Shown here: positions 23,176 through 33,480 of the stretch, piece by piece
Numbering within the stretch: position 1 is the stretch's first letter
How the letters are laid out: each line of letters begins with the position of its first letter
Source: Galaxea fascicularis
Taxonomy: Eukaryota; Cnidaria; Anthozoa; Scleractinia; Euphylliidae
Direction: 5' to 3'
DNA length: 64,000 nt
Assembly (NCBI GenBank): GCA_948470475.1
Contig: OX419346.1
Span: forward strand, 2,311,731 to 2,375,730
Position numbers and translations under genes: made by a program
Notes under the pieces: generated by a model
The model's input: the letters and a program-made list of their open reading frames with translations, nothing else
Databases searched by the model: none
Told to the model about the DNA's origin: nothing

Positions 23176-25308
23176 ATGGAGGGCAACACGAGCTCACTGG
23201 ATCCAGGATTCAAGGAATCATTGTCTTTCAAGGTTTTCAAAATATCCCTGTATTCCTTGATTCTTATGTTGTGTCTCATTGGAAACTCTATGGTCGTTTT
23301 GATCGTCTGTAGAACAAAACGAATGAGAATGCCATCGAACTTGCTCATCCTTAACCTCGCAATTTGCGATCTCATCACGCCGATAACAAGCATCCCGTTT
23401 GATCTCGCACTGGAAGAGAACGATTACGTTTGGCCTTTTGGACGAGTTCTCTGCAAGACTCTTTGGCCACTGGCAACGCTGTCTGCAACAGCAGCTTCAC
23501 TTACCTTGGCCCTGATATCCTTGGACCGCTACAGAGTCATAATGCATCCTTTTAAGCAGAGACTAAGCTCGAAACAGGTGAAACTTTTCATTGCGTTCGC
23601 ACATTTACTTGGATTTTTATTCGTTCTTCCCTACGTTTATTACTTGGACTTGTCGACGGAGACTAATTCATGCAAGGAAAAGTGGCCAGTGTTTTCGTAC
23701 AGACAAGCTTACACTTTGTTTCTCTTCATCGTGCAGTATGGAATACCTTTGGGTTTTATGACCGTCATGTATAGCATCACTTTGCTAAACCTGCGCGCCA
23801 GTACCAACAAGTTTGAAAACCTTGTTCGTGACAACCGCCACCAAAAAATCAGCCTCCAGGTCGATCCTGATAACATGAACGGCAGTCGTTTGGACCTCAC
23901 CCGTGACTGTCGAAAAGCAAGCCGAGAAACTCTTGGGCATAGGCATGATCTGATCGGCAGGGACCAAAATATCCGAGCCACAAAAATGTTTGTCACCGTA
24001 GTCATTGTATTCGCGACTTGCAGACTTCCTAATGAGATATTTTGGCTTTGGTCCGATTTTGGTGAGGGACATGCAAGCGAAAACTCTAACATCGCAGGAA
24101 TCATTTGCAGAATGTTCACGTACACTAACAGTATTTTCAATCCTGTAATTTACTGGACGTTCAGTAAAGCTTTCAAAAAGGGTTTCAAAGAGATATTCCG
24201 GACCCTCTGGAGGAGAAACGGAAATGATATTTGGGATGATGAATTGGGGGAGGATGAAAAGCGATATCCCAGGCTAAGCACCATAAGTGATTCAATCTCC
24301 TTTGCGTGGCGAAAACTTAGCCGATCGAGAAGCGAAAGCTCATACCACTACACCCCTAGAGAAAACCAGCCATCACCGGTTAATAATGGAAGTCTGAAGG
24401 GCCACGATACTTCTTTTAGAAGTCCCTTTGGTGGGGTCAATGGTGACACATTGGAGGTCTCTAGAAAGAAAAGTTCAATCACGTTCGACGAGCCTGTTAA
24501 CCATAGTTTGATGCTTCTACCGGTACAATCGAAACTAGCAAAGCTCAGTGAAGAGTCACTCAGTCAAGTAGATGAAGGGGTTCTCGATTGCAATGTTAGG
24601 ACACGACGGTGCGGCACCGTGCAACCGCCCGAAAAACACGCTCCCATAGCGTGCAATACGATTATCACGATCACGCGGCCGTTACCCGAGACAGATCCAT
24701 CTTTTCCCATATGTGAAGACTGCGATGATGAGATGAGTTCAACGTTACTTGATATCGAAAAGTTTCAGTCGCCTTCCGAGGAAACATGTCCGCCTGATAT
24801 AATTAAGGACATTGATGAGGAAAAGAAGAAAGCGAGTGTTGAAAAGATGGACAATGGATGTACAGCGCAATCGGAAGAACAAAATAGAAAACATTGCGGG
24901 AACGCAGAAAATGCGACTGTAATTGAAGCAGAGAATCCTCAAACGTCATCAAAAGGATTACTGTCATGTGTACAAAAGAACGAAATGTTTGGAAACAAGA
25001 GAGAAAGCTTTGAAAATATGGACAATGAATTCACTGCATCGGCTGAAAACAATGAAAATCACTGCGATAATGCAATCAAAACTATCTTATTGGCAATGGA
25101 AAATTACGAAAAAACTTCTAAAGGAGCAGTCGACTTTTTGGTAGAAAGCAAGGATAAATTTGTTGATAAGGACCAGGGTGTGGAAAATATTGAAAACGCG
25201 GAGGCGTGGAGGACCCAAGCCGCAGACATTAAAGAAATAGAAAATATATTTCTTAAACAACCGATCGTAAGTCTAAATCAAAATGGAATCAAGGAAACCA
25301 TTTGCTAA
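23176..25308 (+). CDS. Class A GPCR with very long C-tail (receptor 3)
   Basis: A complete single-exon receptor of 710 residues. The 7TM core spans about 20-340: N37 (1.50), D65 (2.50), C93 (3.25) with C166 in ECL2 (SCKEKWP), DRY 117-119, P191 (5.50), P285 (6.50), NPVIY 322-326 and helix 8 FKKGF. Position 4.50 is H143. The toggle position 6.48 is R283 (CRLP), a charged residue in the binding-pocket floor, which is rare. TM7 also has CRMFTY where its paralogues have CWLFTY. The C-terminal tail is about 370 residues, far longer than usual, acidic and Ser/Thr-rich with no transmembrane segment. It contains a degenerate duplication starting MDNGCTAQ (558) and MDNEFTAS (615). It ends ETIC, like the ETDC of receptor 1. 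The start is fixed by an in-frame stop immediately upstream. The tail may be a scaffold or arrestin platform; that is inference. Confidence 0.92.
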   Translation: MEGNTSSLDPGFKESLSFKVFKISLYSLILMLCLIGNSMVVLIVCRTKRMRMPSNLLILNLAICDLITPITSIPFDLALEENDYVWPFGRVLCKTLWPLATLSATAASLTLALISLDRYRVIMHPFKQRLSSKQVKLFIAFAHLLGFLFVLPYVYYLDLSTETNSCKEKWPVFSYRQAYTLFLFIVQYGIPLGFMTVMYSITLLNLRASTNKFENLVRDNRHQKISLQVDPDNMNGSRLDLTRDCRKASRETLGHRHDLIGRDQNIRATKMFVTVVIVFATCRLPNEIFWLWSDFGEGHASENSNIAGIICRMFTYTNSIFNPVIYWTFSKAFKKGFKEIFRTLWRRNGNDIWDDELGEDEKRYPRLSTISDSISFAWRKLSRSRSESSYHYTPRENQPSPVNNGSLKGHDTSFRSPFGGVNGDTLEVSRKKSSITFDEPVNHSLMLLPVQSKLAKLSEESLSQVDEGVLDCNVRTRRCGTVQPPEKHAPIACNTIITITRPLPETDPSFPICEDCDDEMSSTLLDIEKFQSPSEETCPPDIIKDIDEEKKKASVEKMDNGCTAQSEEQNRKHCGNAENATVIEAENPQTSSKGLLSCVQKNEMFGNKRESFENMDNEFTASAENNENHCDNAIKTILLAMENYEKTSKGAVDFLVESKDKFVDKDQGVENIENAEAWRTQAADIKEIENIFLKQPIVSLNQNGIKETIC

Positions 25309-28061
25309 TCTCTTCTCCATATGTAATTATTATCATTATTCAAAGTCGAGTGTAATTCCGTGATGTAAACTATCCATTTTCTAACAAAATAAAAATTTCA
25401 TCATGCGTTTTAATTAAGCGTGTAGAATCCTTTTCAACATCGCAACAGTTGCAGCCAAACCTATTGAAAAATGTGAACCTTGAAAAACTGGATTAATTTC
25501 AGGATGGGTGATCCTATTAATACTCGCATCATACAAACCCAGCCATGTCCGAAATTAAGACCATTGACTTAAACAATTGCCACTGGGAATCTCTTAAACG
25601 CTTATAGTACACATCATGGATCCGAAGAAGCCGCTCGCGAGTTTTATTCGCATCACTCGATTTTCGCGGATTTCATCGTGTAATTCAAAAAATGGTGTCT
25701 TCTTTCTGTTTTGAATCTAAAAATAATGGACGAGAAAAACAAGTAGAAAGTTATGTAACTGAGAAAGAAGCAAGAATAAACCAAACTTTATTTGCTTATT
25801 AATCTAAACAGTTGCCTTAACCTGAGAATAATTATAATTCACAGCTGTTTTCAGTAATAAATTATTCGCGTGGAGTCTTCGTGAGTGTCGCGAGGACCCA
25901 CGCTTTGTTCAAGGGCACTAATTCATGCGAGCAAAGCCCGTTATTTCTTTTAATTTACTTTGAAACGTCAGCGAATGATAAAGAGATACACAAAAATAAT
26001 TTCTTTACCACCAAGGAAAGGATGTCAAATGACCTGCAGCAAACCACAAAAGACAGACCTTTTTCACGTGACCCGAAATAGTTTCTCAAGCAGTACGTGA
26101 AGCAATGTTTTCATTTGCTTCTTAAAGATGGTTCAACTGAAATTCAATATTTCTTTGATGTTAATTACTTCATTATTCTGTCAGCAAAGTAATCAATATT
26201 TTGTCCATAGTTAATTAAAGACAGCGAAATATTTTTAGGAATTTTTCTTTAAAAAATTAAAGGTAAACCAATAAAAACTGAAGTTCGTTAAAACCACTGA
26301 ATTTTAAAATCTTCGCATTTCACCTGACTACGACAAAAGAATTCTTCATCAGGAAATTTTACAAGTAAAAGTCACAAGCTTGTAGTTATACATAGCCTAA
26401 ATACTTGAACTATTTTCAGAAAACGTGAGTCATAAAACTGCATTTTGGGGGTAAACGTATCAGTCTATAACAAGCTGGATGTTTTCGCAAGGCATGACTA
26501 AGGTGTAGCATATGTGTGACATATTTGAGCTATTTCATATCGGTGCGACTCACAAAGGAGTCGAAAGATTTTAGTTGAAAGATGTATATGATCTGCTGAA
26601 GAAAACCGTGGCCCCTTACCTCAACGAGTAATCTGTTAATTAGAAATGAAACTCATCCACACTCTGTGAAGTACTAGAAACACAAAGTTAACGAGTCTAA
26701 CGTACATGATCATGATGGTGATGAGGTCAATATTAAGATTTTATAGGGAAGTGATGAAGATGAGTTACCAGGTTTTTTTTTAAATTTAGATTCTGATTCT
26801 TTAGTCTCAACTAGTTTATTCCTGTTTATTCCTGGGTTTCTTTCGACTCCCCAGCGATAGCAGATTTTATATGGCATCCAGAAATTCACATTTGTAACGA
26901 TACAAATAAGTAATCAAGCGCGGACCATGGCCAGCTGGGGCTTTAAAATTCAACGAGAAGTTAAATGTGCCACAAATTCCAGTGAATACTTGAATAAAGT
27001 TTGGGGCCGTTTGTTAGTTTCAGCCGCTTGGATAGTGAAATGACAGAAATTGTATGCACTATGTAAAACATTGAACGTATTATAGGCCATTGATGTTACA
27101 ATGTGAGGGAAAAGGCAAGGTTTAGTAGACATTAGGCGACGGAAAAATACCGTACAAATTATGTGATTGGAAAATTAGACGAAACTCGCTTTACCTCACA
27201 TTCAAATCTGTCACCAACAACTTTCAGTTGTTCAACAAAGACGGTTAGTTTACCACATCTATGAACCATTTAACATGTTTGCGAACCTCAGACGAAATGA
27301 AATATCAATACTTCCCTTGGTGAATGAAAGGCACTCAGATCTGAGGGCTGTCAAAAAATCTGCACCAAAACAAAAACAACAACAAGCAGGCAAAAAAACT
27401 ACCATAACCTAATTTAATAAGGGAGACAAAGTTCTACTTTCGGTTCCCACCGTTTCTCGGCAAGTTTTTTATCCATAAGTGTGCAAACGCGTATGCCGCA
27501 AAATCCTAATAACTGTCCTGAGGATACATTCTTTAAAGGTCTTCACTTGGGGTGTTCTATGGACAGGCGTACCCTCTGGAAGCTTAATATTACAGGGAAT
27601 TTCGCTTTCGAATTCTTTGGGCTTGACATGAAAGAACAAGGACTGCGAGCTTTATCATCGCCTTGCACGGTTTAAACAACAGTGTAGATACTGGTTCGCG
27701 GAACAGTCCTAACCAGGACCTAACGTTTTTGCAATGTAATATGCAACGAACGCGCGTGGTTTTCGCGCGCAAAATCTCGAGGGAGCAGGGAGATTGAGAA
27801 ATAGACGTTAGACATGACCGCGCGAGAGTTTATTGTTTTGCACGTGTTTCGGGATCGAACATTCCCCCTTATGAAGAATTTCTGCAAGGTTTGAGCCAGA
27901 AACAATTCAACCGATGACGGAGGAAAGTGTCAAAGTCTCCTTTCATAAAGATGACATTCAGATTAAAGAAACTACAACGGATCAAATTTGCAATAGTTGA
28001 CAAAAATAAATGACCTCAACCGGGACTTACACATACTAACCGCCTCACATTTCAAAGTAAC
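25309..28061. other. Intergenic, 3' side of receptor 3
   Basis: Starts with the receptor 3 3' UTR. The remainder is AT-rich with only short frames (66, 60, 64, 60 and 61 codons) that lack family features. No structured repeat was noticed before the microsatellite at 28066. Confidence 0.45.
25388..25393 (+). terminator. Polyadenylation signal of receptor 3
   Basis: A canonical AATAAA about 80 bases after the stop codon of receptor 3, in an A/T-rich 3' region. Confidence 0.55.
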
Positions 28062-28065
28062 TTGT

Positions 28066-28197
28066 TAAATACTACCACTACCACTACCACTACCACTATC
28101 ACTACCACTACCGCTACCGCTACCACTACCACTGCCACCGCCACCGCCACCGCCACCACTACCACTACCACTACCACCACCACCACCACCACTACCA

Positions 28198-28267
<70 letters not shown>

Positions 28268-28740
28268 CACTACCACTACCACTACCACCACCACCACCAC
28301 CACCACCACTACCACTACCACTACCACCACCACCACCACCACCACCACTACCATTACCACTACCACCACCACTACCACCACCACTACCACTACCACTACC
28401 ACTACCACTACCACTACTACTACAAATACCACTACCACTACCACTACCACCACCACCACCACCACTACCACTACCACTACCACTACCACTACTACTACCA
28501 CTACCACTACCACTACTACTACCACTACCACTACTACTACCACTACCACTACTACTACCACTACCACCACCACTACCACCACCACTACCACTACCACTAC
28601 TACTACCACTACCACCACCACTACCACTACCACTACCACCACCACCACTACCACTACCACTACTACTACCACCACCACCACCACCACCACCACTACCACC
28701 ACCACTACCACTACCACTACCACTACCACTACAACTACCA
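28066..28740. repeat. Large (ACT/ACC)n microsatellite
   Basis: About 675 bp of almost pure ACT and ACC triplets in shifting hexamer (CTACCA), (CTA)n and (CAC)n blocks, with rare interruptions such as ATC, GCC, ATT and AAT. Long open frames on both strands (poly-Thr on plus, poly-Val on minus) are artefacts of the trinucleotide period and are not called as genes. The minus strand is a run of GG-containing triplets, so it could form two-tier G-quadruplexes. It lies between the convergent receptors 3 and 4. Confidence 0.95.
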
Positions 28741-29024
28741 GTGCTAGTACTACTTATTATTGTTATTTTTTTCTTTGTAGGCTTCCATATTTGAAGTCAA
28801 TACGAAAGGCTTTTTTATTAAAATTATTGAAATTTTATCGCTCGTAAAATAGGAGCAACCAATATATTTTATTTTAATTTCGCGTCTCGTTTTTAATCAG
28901 TTGAATTTTTCTGACCAAAACCAAGTCCTATCCTTTTTAATCTAAAAAATCTATTGTTACAGGATTAAATGATTTTCATCCTTGTCGGTCTGTTTCTATC
29001 TTAGCTTTTGTCAAGTGTTGACAT

Positions 29025-29165
29025 TTCTTCGCTATATCGAGGTACATTATACGTCGGGCTTCTGGATCGTGTTCGTTATATATAACGAGGACTTCGTTAC
29101 ATCGAGGTTCGTTATATCGAGGTTCCGTTACATACATTTCACTGTAACTTTGGCCGGGCTAATGA
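29025..29165. repeat. TATATCGAGGTTCGT-type interspersed repeat
   Basis: The phrase TTCGTTATATCGAGGTTC and shorter versions (GCTATATCGAGGTAC, TTACATCGAGG) recur four times within about 110 bp, followed by TTTCACTGTAACTTTGGCC. Non-coding. It resembles the ends of DNA-transposon-derived repeats of marine invertebrates; that is recollection, not a search. Confidence 0.5.
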
Positions 29166-29554
29166 TGTTCCCGGAAGGGTCGTGAGAAACCGTAAAACCG
29201 GGCAACGAAATCACTGGGATTGGTCACATTTCATTTACGACCTCCCTTAATTAAATTATAGCTGATCTTAAGAAATAATAACTAGTTCCTTCCGAAAGCC
29301 CGGTAGTGTTAATTTTTAGTCCCGCCAGTCAAAACATATTGTCTGTCTAAGGGAGTAATCTAGTTTGCTCTGATTGAAAAAAAAACATAAAACGATTAAA
29401 CAGACAAACTGAAGAAAGACGAGAAACAGCAAAATGTGGTTTTGATATAACCGGAGCTGAACTTCAGCCAATTGCTGCTAAACAGACAGTACCGTTAGTG
29501 TCTGGGTTCCGAGAAATGCTGGGGAGCCGTATGTTTCCTGAAGTCTGTATACCA

Positions 29555-29783
29555 GGGCCGGGTTGTTCGAAGCTGGGTTAAGATAACCCACGGAGGGTTA
29601 GTGCGAAATTTGAACGCAGACATTAAGCTTAAAAAGTAAATTCAGTTTAATTCTTTTTGTTAACAAGTTGATGATTGGATGCTCTTGAAAATAGCAGACA
29701 AAATTACCTGAGAAAATCCTTTTGAACAAAAGAAAAAGAAACCGGGGTTAGAATTTAACCCCGGGTTAGTGGTAACTGGGCCC
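29555..29783. mobile_element. Harbinger-like MITE
   Basis: It begins GGGCCGGGTTGTTCGAAG and the reverse complement of the other end begins GGGCCCAGTTACC; sub-terminal GGGTTA/TAACCC blocks also pair (around 29575 and 29757). The GGGCC start is typical of PIF/Harbinger termini. There is no transposase. A TWA target duplication is not clear, so boundaries and family are tentative. Confidence 0.45.
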
Positions 29784-30416
29784 AGTTAAATAAAAGTGAT
29801 AAATAGAATAATCCACATGCAGTGTACCAAGGACAAAGCTTCGTATAACTATTTGATACCATGCCATAGAAAGTCTATACTATCCATACGACATAAGCCC
29901 AATGTAGGTTGAAAAAGTTAGCTGTAATACCGGCGAAAATAAACGGCGTCCTTGTATTGTGATTGGCAACATTTTTTACGCGAAGGCGTGGTTTATGAAT
30001 ACTATAATTCATTCGAATAGCTAGACGGTGACGGTTTGTGTTCTGTTTTCTAGTCCAGACTAAAGCCAGTGTTTGCCTTAGCTCCGTTTGATTGAATAAA
30101 CAGGAAATGGAAAGTTGAGCAGGAAATTAAAACGTGCGGTTTGATGTTCAACTGGAACTAATTGTCCGAGCCAATTCAAGGTCGGCGAATTTCTTTGAAG
30201 GAGGAGGTCGCCACACCTATATGGCGTAAAATAGAGCGAGTAACAATTTCGGTCTTGTTTACTGTACTGTATACGGCGTTTAGTTATATATTTACACGGA
30301 AATGTAAGGACATGTATGTATAGTGTCTACCGTTTGATTATGTTTTATTCCACGTGTGTACGTTGGTTATTTTATACAACTCAATGCACTCGTTGACTTT
30401 ACAGTCTTTCCCGTAA

Positions 30417-30592
30417 AACCATGAACACCAGAAAAAAAATTCTGAAATGTTTATTGTTTCGTGACCAATCAGATGCGAGATGAAACCGCAAACTAATTGC
30501 CATTACAGTTTGCGGTTTAGTTTTCTCGCGCGTGATTGGGTTTTTACTTGAAACACAATAACATTCCATTAATATTTCTAGTGTTCACGGTT
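30417..30592. repeat. Foldback (MITE-like) inverted repeat
   Basis: The outer ends AACCATGAACACCAGAAA and the reverse complement of the right end AACCGTGAACACTAGAAA match. Inner segments also pair (GAAATGTTTATTGTTTC with its near complement, CCAATCA, GCGAGA), ending in a perfect AAACCGCAAACT / AGTTTGCGGTTT stem around a 12-bp loop near 30496-30507. The whole 176 bp folds back on itself. It has no coding capacity. Confidence 0.75.
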
Positions 30593-31080
30593 GTAACTTC
30601 CGAACTTCGAAATGATCGGTGAATGGAAGTAAGGCTGAGCAATCGTTTAATGAGATCCAATCTCAAAACATTTTTGTTCCGAATAGCCTTTTTATTCGTG
30701 CTGTTTACGGTAATTTCTTACGTATTTAATGCTTTGCTGTAAACTTCTAAAAACTACGTTTTAAGCGGAAAACCAGGAACGGAGAAAAGGGAACGGGAAA
30801 CGGTGAGGAGGGATTCTCGTCCCTCACAAGAGTAACGCCTAGAGATGAGTAAGCCCCTCGACCCCAGCTCACAAATCGTCGTTCTATAGCCAAGTTAAGA
30901 ATCGTTGATGAAAAATATAGCCCAACGTCCGAGCTGGAACTGACCTTACTATCATTTTTGTGCGTTTGTTCAGAGAAATTGGTATGCGCACCACAAAGTT
31001 CTGTACAAACATTGCATTTCGCGCTTTGTTTGTTTGTTTGGTTGTTGTTGTTTTTTTCAACAAGGCGTGTGTCCGTCGCG

Positions 31081-32223
31081 TCACTGTACTTCCGACGCTG
31101 TTCTCGTATTAGTTTGCAACCGCTCTACGTCTCCATCCATCCCAGCTGTTCTGTCACAACAATGAATCATGCTCTCAAAAACTCTCTTGAATCCTGTGCG
31201 GAAATCCTTGCTGAAAACGCCAAAAATAATCGGATTAACCACACAGTTAGTATAGGTGAACAACCAGCAGATGATGGAAATTTTGGTGAAATGTGGGCTG
31301 TTTATACCTCCACCGAAGTCGGCCCATAGCCACACGACTTGATTCGGAAACATAAAAATTGCGAACACCACCACAACTACAATAAACATCTTCGTTGCTC
31401 TTGCGTTCGGGGTTTGCCAGATGTCCACCCTTGATCTAATGTTACCAAGTTTTCTCACGACAGAGTTGCCTCTAGATAGCTTCTGCTTTTTCTCGGATTC
31501 TTCGCTTCCTCGTCTCACCAGCTGTGTCGTGTTTGAGAGGATAGAATTATGGCGCATTCTAGCCGATGTGCTACAAAGGGCGCGAACTGCCAGGCCATAC
31601 ATTAGTACCATAAAACAAAGTGGCAGGCCATACTGAACAAGGAAAAGGGAAAAGGTGTATGTTTGCCGATACGCAAACTTAGGCCAATTTTCTTCGCAGG
31701 AGCCTTTTTTGAGGCTCAGAACGTAAACGTATGGACCGACAGCTACCAGAGCAAAAAGGTGGATGAAGCAAATCAAAATACAGATTTGTTTCATGGACAA
31801 ACGCGTCTTAAACGGGTGCATGAGAAGTCTGTAACGGTCCAGTGAGATAGCGGCGAGAGTAAACGAAGACGCACAAGTGAAGTATGTCTGTGCAGGCCAC
31901 AACAGCTTGCACATGACTCTGCCGTAAAACCAGACGTAGCCGTTTTCCTCCAGAACAAAATCAAACACAATGCTAATAACTGGAGTGATGAGATCGCAGA
32001 TGGCCAAGTTGAGGATCAGAATGTTTGATGGCGTGCGCAGTCTTTTCGTGGTGCCAATTATGTACGCAACCATGCTGTTTCCAAAAGTGCTTGCCGATAA
32101 GATGAGAAAATAGAAAAATATCTTTGTAATCTTGAAGCTTGTTGTCTCCCCTTGGAGTCCGTCTGGCAGTGAATTTGGAAGGCTTCCGTTTCCAGCTTCG
32201 ATCAGTGTTCCGTTTATCTCCAT
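31081..32223 (-). CDS. Class A GPCR, peptide-receptor-like (receptor 4)
   Basis: A complete single-exon receptor of 380 residues, with the shortest tail of the four. Landmarks: N49 (1.50), D77 (2.50), C105 (3.25) with C176 in ECL2 (SCEENWP), DRY 129-131, P201 (5.50), P293 (6.50), NPIIF 330-334, helix 8 FRTGF and a CC pair at 355-356 suitable for palmitoylation. Sequons at N4 and N12. Position 4.50 is H155 and 6.48 is M291 (FMFP); N7.45-S is changed to NC. Long segments are identical to receptor 1, for example SPHFTKISIICWLFTY (309-324), and the ICL3 end DIW-TPNA is shared, so the two are a recent duplicate pair now in opposite orientation. Ligand unknown; same inference as for receptor 1. Confidence 0.93.
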   Translation of the reverse strand: MEINGTLIEAGNGSLPNSLPDGLQGETTSFKITKIFFYFLILSASTFGNSMVAYIIGTTKRLRTPSNILILNLAICDLITPVISIVFDFVLEENGYVWFYGRVMCKLLWPAQTYFTCASSFTLAAISLDRYRLLMHPFKTRLSMKQICILICFIHLFALVAVGPYVYVLSLKKGSCEENWPKFAYRQTYTFSLFLVQYGLPLCFMVLMYGLAVRALCSTSARMRHNSILSNTTQLVRRGSEESEKKQKLSRGNSVVRKLGNIRSRVDIWQTPNARATKMFIVVVVVFAIFMFPNQVVWLWADFGGGINSPHFTKISIICWLFTYTNCVVNPIIFGVFSKDFRTGFKRVFESMIHCCDRTAGMDGDVERLQTNTRTASEVQ

Positions 32224-32310
32224 GACGCAACGAGGTTACTTAACTTCAGTTGCTTCGATGTGTTCTGAACTCAGTAAATCTGCCTCTGTATCTGGACGAA
32301 TTTGCACCTT

Positions 32311-32318
32311 ATCTATAA
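32311..32318 (-). promoter_or_regulatory. Weak TATA-like element of receptor 4
   Basis: On the minus strand TTATAGAT lies about 90 bases upstream of the receptor 4 ATG, at a plausible distance for a short leader. No CCAAT box was seen nearby. Tentative. Confidence 0.25.
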
Positions 32319-32323
32319 GCGGG

Positions 32324-33480
32324 AACTGCCAGTGATTGACGATTGAGATCAATGGTACAAATTAATCTCTAGCGGAAACTGTATCATTTAACCCTGCCCT
32401 TTTTTATTTTAATCTTCAATCACCTCGAAGAGATTCCTGCATGCATGCAAGGGCTTTTGTAAAATAATACCAGTTTCGCGTCATTGCACTGTATTAAGTG
32501 GTTTCAATATTTACACAATAACTCTGCAGGAATCTCATTTACACAACGGGAAAATGTTTGACCTCCACCTTTCTGCACCCAGGATTAGACAAAAGACGAA
32601 ATTTTTCTGTTAAGAACAGAAACTATTTTTCAATTTTGTTGAAACCGCTAAACTTGTTGTTCCAGGTGATAACAAACTCCTTGACTTACATCGGATACAT
32701 TTAATCTTGCCTACTTGAGCGTGGATTTCTCAGTCTTGGTTCCTTTAAAAATAGTACTCCAAATGTCACTCGCAAAGTCACTTAACATTAGCATTTACAC
32801 CCTCAAAAAATGAACGCTGTCTATTGAGGAAAAGGTACCTCGAAGCGATATTGAGCAGTTGGATCAACAACACTAAAACTATTTCTTAATTACTTTTAAG
32901 TTTTCATTGAGTTAACTGCCAACACCCAATGTCATATTGACGGAACACAGGCAAACTTTTCAACTGTCTCCCGGATCCAAACCTCAGCTGAGTTTCATTG
33001 CTTGATTCTTGGTAGAAGGTGGCTAAATCTTAAAGTGAAATTAAAACATTTGTATGATATTGAGCTGGCGAGAGAGAGGCCCTATTGGGAACAGCATTTT
33101 GAGTTACTGTCTCTCAAAAATTCGATGCTCGGGTCCTCTCAATATACTCAGTGGAAGCAAATGGAAGCAAAAAAGCGCAGTGGGGTGAATCAACAAAACA
33201 AAGCCGGCCATCGTATGTTTAAAAAGCAATTATACTGATTATTATCAAAATTGTTGTGCCGGGATAAATTATTGGAGGGCAGATCACGCAATTTTCTTTT
33301 CAGTAGTTACCCCTTTTCATCCAACTTCTCGTTACCGCATCACTAGATCGTCAATAATTTGGGACATGAGAATACAGGAAATAATCGCTAAGGATCAGCT
33401 GAGTTAACGTTTATACAAATTCTTCCTACGTGTATATCAATTTAGAAAACAGTCTTAAGAAAATACGCGCGCTGATTGGT
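32324..33480. other. Intergenic upstream of receptor 4
   Basis: AT-rich with no recognised gene. A 78-codon ORF at 33002-33238 (+), rich in Lys, Gln and Arg, has no recognisable motif and is not called as a gene. Confidence 0.4.

Noticed and set aside
23709..24140. 143-codon minus-strand frame inside receptor 3
   Set aside because: Shadow of the receptor coding sequence on the opposite strand; no independent features.
28052..28847. Long open frames encoding poly-Thr (+) and poly-Val (-)
   Set aside because: They are products of the ACT/ACC triplet repeat, which keeps frames open on both strands; no start context, promoter or non-repeat domain.
30958..31329. 123-codon plus-strand frame over the end of receptor 4
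   Set aside because: Antisense to the receptor C-terminus and TM7; composition follows the receptor, not an independent protein.
6677..32223. Olfactory/odorant receptor identity for the cluster
   Set aside because: Clustered intronless GPCRs can suggest chemoreceptors, but the ECL2 C-x3-WP pattern and loop layout look more like peptide receptors. Function remains open; chemoreception is not excluded, only not supported.
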